64,000 nt of DNA, from assembly GCA_027946555.1 (NCBI GenBank), contig JAPEVC010000149.1, positions 1 to 64,000 on the forward strand, read 5' to 3'. Made by a program: the position numbers and the translations under genes. This DNA comes from Gnomoniopsis sp. IMI 355080. Its lineage: Eukaryota > Ascomycota > Sordariomycetes > Diaporthales > Gnomoniaceae. Below the pieces are notes generated by a model. It worked only from the letters and a program-made list of their open reading frames with translations. It did no database searches and was not told where the DNA came from. Of this stretch, positions 1 to 11,709 are shown in pieces. The stretch's first letter is position 1, and each line of letters opens with the position of its first letter.

Positions 1-208
1 AAGGAGGGGGAGGGGGGTGGAAGGCTGTGAGATAGCTTATTATGTGGTCCCATCGTACAAGTACCACGATCGAGCGGGTGATCTCGACGCGATAGAGCTT
101 GGTGATACCTTGCTCGAGCGAGACCCAGAGTTGCGGCCTTCTATGGGGCCACAGTATGACGAGAAGCAAGTCGAAGGGTGGAAGAAGCAGGTTTGTCGTG
201 AGACCTGA
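1..208 (+). CDS. 3' end of an unrecognised protein-coding gene (truncated by window edge)
   Basis: An open frame enters from the left edge and closes with TGA at 206-208. Its last 60 or so residues read like a real globular protein (for example YYVVPSYKYHDRAGDLDAIE and RPSMGPQYDEKQVEGWKKQV), rich in Tyr, Asp, Glu and Lys. The first bases (AAGGAGGGGGAGGGG) encode Arg/Gly and may be a linker or belong to an intron. No ATG is visible in this frame near the edge, so this is read as a C-terminal exon. I do not recognise the family. The antisense frame across 40-390 has a worse composition and was not preferred. Confidence 0.4.
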   Translation, partial: RRGRGVEGCEIAYYVVPSYKYHDRAGDLDAIELGDTLLERDPELRPSMGPQYDEKQVEGWKKQVCRET

Positions 209-2994
209 AAGACTTGCTCAAACACTATAAAATGTGGGCCAGATGCGGCAAGTTTGCTTTGACTACGGGGACCTACCCGGGCAGAGTGGGGGAGTAGTAA
301 CCGTACACTGGTTGTGCGTGCGGAATACAACGATCTCCGATCGCTGACTGATAAGTCTGCAAATTGCCCGAAATCAAAAGCACCAAGCATGTTCTATATG
401 TGTCTAGATTTGTGAGATTGCCGCAGTTCCGAAAGGAGATCAATGCTCAGGAATAGATACATTGTCACGATTGCTAGCCTTCACTAGCCTCTCGAACGGA
501 GTCTCTGGGGACAAGATATCCACAAGGCGTCAAGTGAAAGATGGAGGGTTGCATTTGACGGTGAGGCTCGCTTGACCTCTACCGACAGAGAAGGCTGACT
601 GCATCGTTTTCGGCTCGCATCGTGTGCCTCATGGGCAGGCAGGCAGGCAGGCAGCGGGCAAGGCCTGGCAGGTGAGAAGGTACCTAGGAACCCAACGCGC
701 ATAGTACAGTGTCGTAGTACTTACCATGTAGTACGCAATATCTCAGGAACCCTTTGGGTCTCAGTTGACATGCTGCGCCAAGGCTCACTCAACTTTAGCT
801 CAGCTCGTATCCCACCAATGAGAGGACCCATATCCGGCTCACATTCCCAAAGGGGCATGTGACAAGGATAGAGTTACAAGGTATCTGCAAGGGACGAGAG
901 GCGCCCCTTGAAAGTGGGGCGCAGAGTGGCTTGTTTCATGTTGCCAGTAGACGTTTGCCGCTGTCCAATGAGTCTGCATATTTTTGCCTTGGCATGAAGA
1001 TAATCATTGGGTGCTACTGTCTTTCGAGGATGCGTTGGCGTCTTGACAGAGGGAATCAGAGAATGCGTGCAGTAGGTTCATGAGTGGCCATCGAATTCGG
1101 ACCAAGTGACAAACGGACCTCGGACGGCCTGCAAGAAAGAAGAAGAAAAATCTGACGAAACTCGGGCCAACTATCTCGGCGATAGGCCCCTGGCTTGCGT
1201 GTGCAAGTCTGTGCTCTGAAAGCTACTCCGTACGATATGAGCAAACTTTGGCACTTGGCAATCGACGGGCCTCATCAGATGAAAGCCTGTTGCTACTAGT
1301 TTGTTTGCATCTCACCAACTCACTTGGCAGTGGACGGCTATGTGATCGGGAGAAAACAACACATTACATTAATAGATAGGATTGGCGGCGGGAGAGCCTC
1401 CGAATGTTGAAGATCATTTGAGAAAATCATAGTCGATCTTAAATTGGATTCAATCACTGTTCGCTGATGATCCACGTATGATCAGCGAAACATGGATGAA
1501 CAGCCTTGAATTGAGGCTGTGGCCACCTGGAAACGCGAGCCCACAGACATTGACACGGACACCCCCACAAGGTACAAGCCCCGGAGGCCTTGCTGACGGA
1601 GCTGTCTCCGGGGGTTTGAATCGGAGACACAAAAGTATTTCCGTGGTTTTAATCTACAGTACAGTACCACTGGTTGTGTGCTTTTTGCTGGCTGGCTCGC
1701 CGTGCCGTTTTGAGCTTGTTCCACCGTGATTGTGCACATGGGGTCTGGCTGGGCACCTGGGGGGGGTTGGAAGTGGGCGCTCAGTGAGACATGCACGCAT
1801 GCATTCTTGCAGAAATCAAGACAGAACATGCCGTAAACTGTGACTAAGGGGAAAAAGGATGGGCAGGTTGGGAAGAGGGGCCCGCCTTGGTGTTGGTCGA
1901 CCATGCCGCCATAGTACGCAATATTATTTTCTTTTTTCCCTGGGTTCGCAGTGGGGACTGACGAATTCTGATGTTTCTTGTCCGAAGTCTGGTGCAAGAC
2001 ATGTTCGATGTTTTCAAACGACAGACCGAGAGTTTTTATAAATGCGCGCCGAGGTGGGTTCGCTGCTCTCGATGGGGCCGGCGTCATCAGGAGGCGCACA
2101 CACAGGGATGGGGGCTCCCAAAGTGAAAGGGCGGTTGCCGCAGGGCATGTGTGCATGTACTGCGTATGCTGCACTCGCGGGTGGGGCCGTGTTGCAATCC
2201 CGCCCTTTTCCCCCCTGAATCGACCTCTGTCCGCAGCTAGTTCGCTCAGGTTGACTGGCGTTTGACTGGCGTGCGTCCCAAGTAGATGGGTTCTCGCATC
2301 TCTGCTAGCCTATAATTGGCCCTGCCCGGCGGGTCCATGGCCTATCCATGTCGCTCCACAAGAAATCCACTCTATCTCGGCCGCCACGTCCACTTGGCCT
2401 ATATCCGCCCCGTGGGCGCCCCTCCCATCACGAGCCAAGAGCACTCTATCTTTATTCTTTGGTAGCTCATCTCTCCTCCGTATTACTTCTTTTCATCCAC
2501 CAAAGCTCCGGGAGAGTATCCTTTTATCTGACCTACTTTCCCTGTCTCTTTGACGCTTCACTGTCACCAGGGCCAAGGCAAACACTCTCGTTGCTCATTT
2601 TTTTTACCCTTCGATTCATCACATCTCACTCAACGTCGTAATCTCAACAAAGGATCAGCAACCCCCCCTTTTTTGTGTGACTGGAACAGACAATAGGAGC
2701 GAGGAAAAGAAAAGAGTTTAGGAACTACTACCGACAATTACTTTGTTGGAGCTCTCTCTCGACACGTCCGACCGACTCGATTCGACGTCTTCCTTAAGGC
2801 TTCATTTTCGTTCTTCAGCATTCCAGTGGATTTCGTGCAGGCCTCGAATTTCCGCCCTTATTTGACCACACTCACTTGCCTTACGTGGCGCCACCGCCAC
2901 AGCTTGATCAACTCGGTTGGCAACTTCCAAGAGGAAACCCTCATCAATTGTCCCTAGAGACCTAAGGAAATCCTCCCCCCCCCCCTACGTCAAG
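209..2994. other. Intergenic region and 5' leader of the ferric-reductase-like gene
   Basis: No convincing gene was found. An antisense open frame over 1482-2174 is long but has skewed composition and no ATG-plus-intron logic. The last 650 bases are pyrimidine-rich (for example around 2440-2640), as is usual for fungal promoters and leaders. A run of C at 2970-2981 lies just upstream of the start codon. A GGCA tetranucleotide tract lies at about 634-654. Confidence 0.5.
634..654. repeat. (GGCA)n tetranucleotide microsatellite
   Basis: About five tandem GGCA/GCAG units lie in the intergenic region downstream of the left-edge gene. It is a simple repeat with no coding context. Confidence 0.8.
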
Positions 2995-4734
2995 ATGGCA
3001 CAAGGTGGTGCCGCAGGGTCCAACTCGGCCATCGATCCGTCTGTCGAGAACCAGCTGCTATCCAACTACCTCTACTACATTGCTGCTGTTGGTGGCGCAA
3101 TCATACTCGTATACAACATCTACCTCAGGTTGCTCAGGTATCTGCGGACAGTCTCATCCCTCGGCAATAGCACACAGTACTACTTCGCCCGAGAATCATG
3201 GAAGGCCAGCTTTTTCAAGAAAAGCATCCAATATGCCCCCCTAGGACACAAGCGCCACAACCGCGAGTTCGCCCTCAGCTCCGCCGTGAATATGGGCACC
3301 CTGCCCACGAGGCTTCAATTTGTCTGCCTGGTTGGCTACTTCGCCTCCAACGTGGCCTTCTGCCTCGTTGATATCAACCTCCACGAGAACTTTGCTTCCA
3401 TCGCCGATCTGCTTCGTAACCGAACTGGTGTCCTCGCCGTCGTCAATATGGTGCCCTTGATTCTTTTTGCTGGACGCAACAACCCCTTGATCAAGTGGCT
3501 GGACATGTCCTTCGACACGTTCAACTTGCTGCACAGGTGGCTCGGACGGATTGTCGCTCTGGAGGCCATCGCACACACCCTGGCCTTCTGGATTGGATCA
3601 GTTGATGAAGGAAAGGCTTTCTCTGCCGTCTTCGCAAGCACGATCAGTAGCTCATTCCTGTTGGTCGGTTTCGTAGGTACCGTTGGTCTCGTCTTTCTCA
3701 ACATCCAGGCCCACACCATCCTGAGACATGCCTGGTACGAGATTTTCAAGATTCTTCACATTCTCGGGGCCATTACGGCCATCGTCGGCATCTGGTACCA
3801 TTGCCAAATGAAGATGTTCGTCCAGCTCAACTACATGTACGCGGTCGTTGCCCTGTGGGCCTTTGACCGTGCCGCTCGCTTCATCCGCCTCGCATACGGC
3901 AACGTCGGCGCTGGCGGAACCCAGACCCTCGTTGAGGCCCTCCCCGGCAACGCTTGCCGCGTGACCTGCACCATGGCGCGCCCGTGGGCCTTCGAACCCG
4001 GCCAGCACGCCTACCTCTACTTCCCCACCATCAGCGGCACCCAATCCCACCCCTTCTCTGTCGGCTGGAGCGAGGAGGCCGAGATGCACGATGGCGAGAA
4101 GCTCTCCATGGACCGCAACGACATCTTGGGCTCGCGCAAGACGAGCATTAGCTTTGTCATTCGCGCACGTGCCGGCTTCACCGGCCAGCTGTACAAGAAG
4201 GCCGCCGCGTATCCCGACGGCCGCATGGTGACCAAGTGCTTTGTCGAGGGCCCCTACGGCGGCTACAACATGAACTCGTACGGCACCGTCATGCTTTTTG
4301 CAGGCGGTGTTGGCATCACGCAGGCGGTGCCGCACGTGCGTGACCTCGTCGTCGGCTACGCCAACGGCACCGCCGCGGCGCGCAAGATCGTGCTCGTCTG
4401 GATCATTCAGACGCCCGAGCACCTCGAGTGGATCCGCCCGTGGATGACCGAGATCCTCGCCATGGACCGCCGCCGCGAGTGCCTGCGCATCATGCTGTTT
4501 GTGTCGCGGCCGCGCTCGACAAAGGAGATTCACTCGCCCTCGTCGACGGTGCAGATGTTCCCCGGTCGCCCCAACATTGAGCACCTCATCGGTGCGGAGA
4601 TGGAGAACCAGGTTGGCGCCATGGGCGTGACAGTGTGTGGGCCGGGTGCGCTGAGTGACGAGGTGCGGTTGGCTGTGCGAAACCGCCAGCACTACGGCAC
4701 GATTGAGTTCAAGGAGGAGGCTTTCTCTTGGTAA
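2995..4734 (+). CDS. Ferric-reductase-like transmembrane flavocytochrome (FRE/NOX superfamily)
   Basis: This single-exon gene encodes 579 residues. The start is the ATG at 2995 in a good fungal context (TCAAGATGGCA); the frame runs open further upstream but has no other ATG. Family knowledge: such proteins move electrons from NADPH through FAD and two b hemes across a membrane to ferric iron or another acceptor. Seen: an N-terminal hydrophobic anchor, then a ferric-reductase membrane domain with His pairs H180/H194 and H255/H269 that fit bis-heme ligation (spacings 14 and 14). These are followed by an FAD-binding HPFSVG motif at about 352, an NADPH-site GGVGIT at about 437, and a C-terminal CGPG at about 548. 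The protein ends in an aromatic tail (EEAFSW). Whether it reduces iron, copper or oxygen cannot be told from sequence. It has no ferroxidase or permease neighbour. The family call is strong; the substrate is open. Confidence 0.9.
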   Translation: MAQGGAAGSNSAIDPSVENQLLSNYLYYIAAVGGAIILVYNIYLRLLRYLRTVSSLGNSTQYYFARESWKASFFKKSIQYAPLGHKRHNREFALSSAVNMGTLPTRLQFVCLVGYFASNVAFCLVDINLHENFASIADLLRNRTGVLAVVNMVPLILFAGRNNPLIKWLDMSFDTFNLLHRWLGRIVALEAIAHTLAFWIGSVDEGKAFSAVFASTISSSFLLVGFVGTVGLVFLNIQAHTILRHAWYEIFKILHILGAITAIVGIWYHCQMKMFVQLNYMYAVVALWAFDRAARFIRLAYGNVGAGGTQTLVEALPGNACRVTCTMARPWAFEPGQHAYLYFPTISGTQSHPFSVGWSEEAEMHDGEKLSMDRNDILGSRKTSISFVIRARAGFTGQLYKKAAAYPDGRMVTKCFVEGPYGGYNMNSYGTVMLFAGGVGITQAVPHVRDLVVGYANGTAAARKIVLVWIIQTPEHLEWIRPWMTEILAMDRRRECLRIMLFVSRPRSTKEIHSPSSTVQMFPGRPNIEHLIGAEMENQVGAMGVTVCGPGALSDEVRLAVRNRQHYGTIEFKEEAFSW

Positions 4735-7700
4735 AGAAGGAGAGGGAGAAGGAAACTCTACGTTAGCGCCCTCGACCCGCGCAAAACCCTAAATCCGGCC
4801 ATTAAGTGCTGGTGCTCGGTGATCTACTTCCAGTTACCGGGATGTACGTGTGCATATTTCAAACCTCCTTCTGGAACGGTTTCTTCGGATATTTTCTCCC
4901 TCTTTATTTCCTCCTTGTTTGAACTTTTATGAGCGTGTTGGGATGGATGACTCTTGTCATGTAAATGGCTACGTTCTTTGTACATCGTTTAGTGCGCCGC
5001 GGAAAAGAGCGCAGGCGGCACCGATGGATATTTTGTGTGGCGCATGAGATGGTCGTGTATAGAAAAGACTAGCATCTTGAATGATGAATGGGAAACCAAA
5101 CACGACTGGCAACTGTTTTCCATATATGCTTGTGCAAAAGTGGGTTGAAGTTACTTGCATCAAAAGCCCGGTCAGCTGTCCCGGGGCATTCACAGCTTAT
5201 ATTTCCAACCCGTGTCGACCGAGTTATTTATGTCTTTCTGGCTGTTGGCGCTGCCAACGTTGGCCCCCAACTGGCCCCGATGGATGAGTCCTGCCACACC
5301 TCATTTCATATGACGCTGGTACTCTGTTCTTCACAACAATTGGCTATTGTAGAAGGACGCATGCAGTTGGAGTCGGCTCCTTTGTGATGCACGTCGTCAG
5401 AGAAAGGCTAATTACACTCTTATCCGCGGCGACCGGGTCATCTTAAACAAATTTCAAATCTACCAGTGTGTGCTGAACCTTACTATATATAGTATGGCAA
5501 CCTAGTTGGCGCGAACGAGCAGTAATATTAAACGCAAGGCGAACGAAGCCTGAGCCTTTTTGATCTAGTGGTCACAGCCTCACCTCCGCACAACACAATT
5601 TTGGACTTCTTGACCTTGAGCACCCTAGTCCATATCGTCGCTATCGTCGCTCTTCAATCTTTGCTCCTTGGCGCTGTCCACACAAGGTCGAAAGTCCCTG
5701 TTACCAATAACAAGGTCCTAAAGAGCCTCTGCTTGAGCAAGGATACGATTGTGGTCGCCCTTTGGCTCTCGCGTTCCCTTTTTGACCGACAAGGGCGCTC
5801 GTAAACAAACAAATAAAGATATTTACCAACCACCTTCTTCTTTTTCGGAGCTGAGGTTAGAGCGGGGCACGTAAGACCACTTCATGCAGTAAGCGGCTAA
5901 CTGCTAGCTGCTGCAAGAAGAAACAGAAGGACTCAAATAACATGACGGAGGGGATAGCCTCGGACATAACACGAAGAAGGGCACCGAATGTCTTCTCCGA
6001 GTCATTTTGGCTGGCCGCTTGGCGTGACGAAAGTCTTGGGAATTGACGCGCCTGTGCTTGTTGCTACCGAGAAAGGATCCCGAGGCCAAAGTCAGTGATA
6101 ATAACATGCTGATTGCAGTACGTACGTACCCGTGCCAGAAGTCCCGAGGCTCGGATTCGGGAAAGCCTTTGTTTACCTTTATCTACGCGAAGTGGAGAGT
6201 TGAGAGAGAGAGAGACTTGTTTCAACAAGGTTCGGGCGACTGTCACAGGACCGGTACCATCACAACACAACGTCGCGTTACGATTCGTTGGGAGATTGAT
6301 GCTTGTGTCTGCCATGAGCTGCAAGTCTGTGCGCGCCTGTTTGCTGCAAGATGACTGCACGATGTCACAATGACTGCGCTTGCAGGCCAGTTGCTGCAGT
6401 ACAGGCCATTGGCCAGATTCGCAGCACCTAATCGGTGTTGGGAAAAGTTTAGGATCGAGGCTGATTCCCCTTTGGCAAAGTATTGTTATTATTATCATTA
6501 TTATTACTATTGGTATGGTGATCAATATGCTCCTCCACAGAAAGCAAGTTACACATTGACAGTTAGTCCCGTATTTTCTCAGAGCGGTGACCACGGCAAC
6601 CGCTAGTGGGATGGTCACGGCAAAATGCTTGCTAAATTGATTGTATTCCAGGGATCCTCTCAGAAGGACTCTGCGGATGGCGGCGCCTTGGCTGAGGGAT
6701 TTGCTACCTAGGCAAGTAAGGGAGGCAAGAAGAAGAAACCCTGGTGCAGGAAAGACGCGATCCTTCTGAAAGTTCCATGGTATTATGTAAATAATTGATA
6801 AAGTACCTACCTAGTCAAGCAGCTTGGGAGGTAGGGATGAGCTCTATAGAAAACGAGGTCGAGTCTTGTACGGAGGATGGTACTGTACATCGATCTGAAA
6901 TGTGATGAACCCTCCTCAGTACGGAGTATTTCCCCCCCAGCGCGAACAGCTCGCTTATTATGACTTGCAATCCCCACAAACATGCACGACAGATTGATTG
7001 AGGGCTGAGCAGAGAGGTGACAGGTCAAAGTCAATTCGATCCCAGCCTGTTGGGCCAGTTCCTCGTTAGTGTAGCGGGACGTTTACTGGGCAAAGCTGCT
7101 GCGCGAGAAAGCGCGTTGGTGCAGGTAGGCAGGTGGGGTGGGATGGGGGATGGGTGAGCACGGACCGGGACCCACGTCGCTGCAGCAACCAGCCTATTAG
7201 CTTGTTTGGGTGGTTGGGTCTTGTCAGCACGAGCACCACCGCCCGGGAAAAGGAAGGTGACTTCCTTGTTTCGACTCCCAGAGCCCGCCTTCGCACGCCC
7301 GTCTCAAAAACTCCACCTGTACGGCGCGCATCTTTCGAGCTGTTCCATTTCTCCCCGATTTCCTTTGCCGTTTTCCACTCCGCCCCAGAAACTTCGTGAG
7401 ATGCCTTGCGCTTCGGTTGCTGTGCCTCGACACGTCTCCTTCTCAGTCCTGCGAGGGTGATCGCACCATCAGAGCCATAGAGAGAGACTGTGTGTGTGTG
7501 TGTGTATGTGTGTGTGTGTGTTGTGAGACGCAACACAGCAGAGCCACCAGACCATACCTTATCATATCAAATACCAGGCACAAGCACGGCCCAGGCGCAG
7601 ATCCACAGGTACCAATTGATTGCCTCGGACACCTCACCATCGCCAAATCCACCATCGTCGCACAAGCACAGGCACAAGCACAATCACAACCTGCTGCGCG

Positions 7701-7904
7701 CCCACCTGTCAACATTCCCAGCTTTCCTTCTTCCTCTGCTGCTGTAGAACAGACTCCGTGCGGTTGACAGGTTACCACCGCGACATTCGCTTCAACTCCA
7801 CATTTTTTGAATAGCAACAGAGACCAAAAGGCCCACTTGGACGGCCATTGCTCGCTACTCACATCTCACTCTCATTATTCAAGCCACTCATCTATCATCA
7901 ACAA
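4735..7904. other. Intergenic region, 3' flank of the reductase and long 5' region of ase1
   Basis: No gene could be supported in these 3.2 kb. There are only short overlapping frames with poor composition. Simple repeats occur at about 6484-6510 (TTA/TAT-rich) and 7489-7521 (TG)n. The bases after about 7560 are CA- and CT-rich and probably the transcribed leader of the ase1 gene. Confidence 0.5.
7489..7521. repeat. (TG)n dinucleotide microsatellite
   Basis: An almost pure TG run interrupted once by TATG, about 390 bases upstream of the ase1 start codon and probably within or near its 5' leader. Confidence 0.85.
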
Positions 7905-10564
7905 ATGGCCCGACCCTCCAGCAATAAACCAGCAGCCATGGACACGGGCTACCTTTCACAGCAGGTCAACTCCATCATTGGCCAGCTGCACGGTCTCTTC
8001 GATGAGATCGGCGTCCCTGGCCATGAGCGCGAATCGAGAGAGGCAGAGGTATGTATATACACTGCGTAGCATCCAATCCATGCATACACGTACATACATG
8101 CACAAAATCTCCAGATCTACGCTTCTGCGTGCTCCAAAATGCTCCGAAATCCCCGACTCGCTCGCCTTCCCAAGTCCGCTCGCTGTAAGACGCACAGACA
8201 CGTGGTTCCAAAGAGGCTAACCTTCGTACCCACACATGCAGCTCTTCACGGCCCTGTCTGAGGCCCTCAACAACCATGTGCGCCAAGTCTCGGCTGAGAA
8301 GAAGGACCTCATTGCCGAAGCCCAGAAGATGATCTCCGTCATCCGACAGATGGAGGCTTCTCTCGAGGATCCTCGGTCGCGTCGAAACGTCTCAAACGGG
8401 GATGACGGCCTCGAAATTTCCTACCCACTCACAGAGTGCCTCCAGGGCTTGAAGGAGAAGCACTCCCAGGTTCGCAGAGTCCACCAGGAGCGCTTCGAGC
8501 AGGTTAAAAGTAAGTTGCCGTCAAATCAAAGGAAGGCTAATACGCACCCAAGCTGACATAACCATAGAACTTGTTGTGGCTCTTGAATCTTACTCATCTC
8601 ATCTCGAACCCAGCTTTGTCAAGATTGCTCTCCCGCCCACTGGACCAAATCAGTCTATTCCGCCCAACTTTGATATCTCGTCCTCGTATGTCGACAGTCT
8701 CGACCAGGAGTTCACTCGAGTGTACGAGGAGTACGAGCGCCGTGTGGATATGGTCAAGTCAACTTGCGAAACCATCATCCAGTTATGGGCAGAGCTGGGT
8801 ACGCCACAGGCCCAGACTGACGGCGCTATTGTCAAGTACTACCGCGATGCCCCAGAGCAACTTGGTCTCCACGAGGAGGATCTTGCACGACTTCATGCTA
8901 GGCGAGACAAACTCGAGACCGAGAAGAAGAACAGGGAGCAACGACTGCGCGACCTGAAAGAAGCCGTGGAGGTCTTGTGGGACAAGCTCGGGATCGAGGA
9001 AAAGGATCGTAAAGCGTTCCTGAATGCGAACCGCGGTTGCGGTACTCGACAGATTAACGAGTTCGACGATGAGCTTGCACGACTCAATGAGCTGAAACGT
9101 CAGAATCTTCATTTGTTTGTAGAGGATGCTCGATGCAAGCTTCAGGAGCTGTGGGATGCCTTATACTTTTCAGAAGACGAGATGCTTGAATTCACCCCTG
9201 CCTTCTCCGACGTGTACAGCGATGCTCTTTTGGAGGCTCACGAGCAGGAAATCGCCAGGCTCGAAATCTTGAGGGAGCAGCGCGCCCCAACACTGGCCAT
9301 GGTAGAGAAACACCGCTCCCTGGTTGCGGAGCGTGACGAATTGGCCGCTTCAAGCCAAGATGCCTCACGGCTGATGATCAAGGGACAAAAGGGTGAGAAG
9401 CGCGACCCCGGGAAGTTGCTAAGGGAAGAAAAGATGAGAAAGCGAATCGCAAAAGAACTGCCCAAGGTAACAGCCGAGCTGCGCAAGAGCTTGGAGCAGT
9501 GGGAAGACGAGTGGGGTCGACCGTTTTGCGTTCATGGGGAGAGGTATCTCGACGCCATCGAGCTCGAGGACCGTCCGGCCCCTGGTCCTCGATCAAGGAC
9601 TCCTGCGAATACTTCCATGCCATCCAGGCCCAACACTGCGCCGAGATCCGCGCCTGCAGCTGCTCGATCCAATAGTGTTATGAGCACCGCACGGTCGCAG
9701 GCGCCTAGTCGGGCTGGAGCCAAGACGCCCACTTCAGCAGTGTTTAGTTCGCTTCCCACCAAGCGCGGGCAGCCACCAGCCGGCGTCACTGTCAACACGA
9801 AAGGTAGTCCAACCCGAATTCCGGCTCGGGCACCTTTATCCAACTTGACGCACGCCAACAACATTCCTGACAAGTCTGTTCCAGCGCCAGACAAAGCCGA
9901 TGGTCTGCGTCGCGGAGCCGTTAGTGCGTTGGGTAATGTCCCCTTGATGCGTGCTCCGCCACCCAAGATGCGAGACCTTCACGCCGTTCCAGAAATGGAG
10001 ACGCCGACCAACCACCATCGTCACACGGACGTGGGGTCTAGCATTGTAAGACAAATTGAACCAGAGGACGTTTATGATGACCGGCCAAAGGCGTCCAGTG
10101 GTGAATACGAGAGGCCTATTTCGCACCACAGCTTCCGCGATTATGGCAAGGCCTCTCTCCGATATGGGGACGAAGCACCTCAGCCACTGCGTCTTGCGCA
10201 GTCCTTGTCAAATGGGTCACATACCCAACGTGCTCCGGCAATCCGGCAAATCTCGAATGAATCTAGTATCTCAAACTCGACGGTCATAACGGGATCGGAG
10301 AATTGGGAGACTTATGATGATGACAACTCGGAGCCTGAAGATGAGGTACCCGGCACTTACTACGCCAAGGTCCGCCAGTCGAGAAATGGCGACAGTGCTG
10401 AATTTGCGGCTGACCCTTATGCGCGGTACAACGTGGGTGGTCAGCAGACCCTGAAGCGATTGCGAGGGATACCGCCACCGCAGCAACCACAGGTGATGGT
10501 CGACGAAGATGGCAACCGGATTTACTCGGGCAGCGAGTGGACGGATGAGGATGCTGGATACTAG
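7905..10564 (+). CDS. ase1: Ase1/PRC1/MAP65 microtubule-bundling protein
   Basis: Three exons, 7905-8048, 8242-8509 and 8568-10564, give about 802 residues. Donors GTATGT and GTAAGT and acceptors TGCAG and CATAG keep the frame. The start MARPSSN follows ACAA. Family knowledge: Ase1 homodimers crosslink antiparallel microtubules in the spindle midzone and help anaphase spindle stability and cytokinesis. Seen: a long, mostly helical coiled-coil region (about residues 15-480) with MAP65 stretches such as LEPSFVKIALPP and YEEYERRVDMVKSTCETIIQ, then WDEWGRPF-type sequence (WEDEWGRPFCVHGERYLDAI) near the end of the conserved domain. The last 300 or so residues are Ser/Pro/Arg-rich and disordered, typical of the Cdk-regulated tail. 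Length lies between the 731 residues of fission yeast and 885 of budding yeast. Confidence 0.93.
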
Positions 10565-11709
10565 TTTGCGAAAAGGGTCCGTCGTTCGTCTCTTTTATGA
10601 GGATGTACATGGCGGTCGTGTGTTTGCGCGGAGCGACATTTCTTCGATTCTTGTGTATCTAGCGGGCTGGCTTGCTCGATCTGACTTTGAGGAGCTTCCC
10701 CTTTTGGAGTGTCGGCATGATCCACAGGCTCGGCCAGGGTCGTGTCGCTCACCTTGGTGTGCCTCGTGAGCTGGAGGTTCAGGAACATACGGCTGCTCAT
10801 AATTTCGAGGTGGGACATCAGGAGGACATGGCGGAAGCAATGGAGGCGGGCAGTATATGGGGACTGCATTGCCTCTGGAGTTCAGGACATGGCTGGATAG
10901 GCGTTTAGGTTTGTTTGTTGCTCTTGTACCCATTCCAAGACGCGAGCTCCTATGCTTGCAGGCTGGAGACGGACGACGACTAAGTCTGAACGTTTTCATG
11001 ATAGCTGTCGCTGGCGCTGCGGCGATGGTTATGACCTGTAATGATGGGCGACTTGAATGAGTGTATTAGTATGTACAACGTGCGAAGCAAAAAATACGTT
11101 AGAAACCGGTATTTGATTGCGCTGCGTCTCTCTCCGTGTCTCGCATCAAGTGACGTCTCTGAAACATGCATCTGGGCCCGGCAGACTGGTCCCCCAGCAA
11201 AACAGTCGAGCGGCTAGAACGGCCGCTAAAAAGCCGGGATCGACAGGACAGGGATAGCAGCTGCACGGAGGCTTTTGCTTAGCGCGGTGATGATGGTCAG
11301 GGGTTTCTATGCAGAAGCTACTACCCTCTGTATAAATGTGGTAATTACAATGATTACATCAGAACTTGGACCCTTTTCAACCGTCGTACGGGGAGCGCAC
11401 ACCTTTCCTTCCCTTGCATCACGATACGGCACCCTTGTGAATTTCCGTCCAAGTGAAGCACGCGGCAGTCGAAGGCATTGTTACTGTTGTTGTTGTTGTT
11501 GTTCTTGTTGTCTTCACCGACTCGTATTACACCCTGAGAGGGCGTCGGCCGACCCCCGTCGTTTCAAGGCACCGACCAACTTCACAGCTCTCGTGAATTT
11601 TCATCCCTTCTGGAATACCTCAGACCATCTACCTGTTCTAATGTAATCGATTCATCAATGTCGAACACTATCCTACAACCCGGCCGCACGTCCACGCTAC
11701 GATCGAGCC
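10565..11709. other. Intergenic: 3' end of ase1 and promoter of the EH-domain gene
   Basis: No gene is supported. A (TTG)n tract lies at 11485-11511, about 200 bases before the next start codon. Open frames here overlap each other on both strands and lack family resemblance. Confidence 0.5.
11485..11511. repeat. (TTG)n trinucleotide microsatellite
   Basis: About eight TTG units with one CTT interruption in the leader or promoter of the Irs4-like gene. Confidence 0.8.

Noticed and set aside
1482..2174. Long minus-strand open frame (230 codons)
   Set aside because: Composition is uneven (Pro/Arg/Cys-rich), no family motif is present, and plus-strand frames overlap it. It looks like chance openness in GC-rich DNA.
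3652..4692. 346-codon antisense frame over the ferric-reductase-like gene
   Set aside because: It is the mirror of strongly biased GC-ending codons in the real gene, giving a His/Gly/Val/Asp-rich nonsense product.
5078..5085. AATGATGA resembling box C
   Set aside because: No matching box D within 60-120 bases and no recognisable rRNA complementarity.
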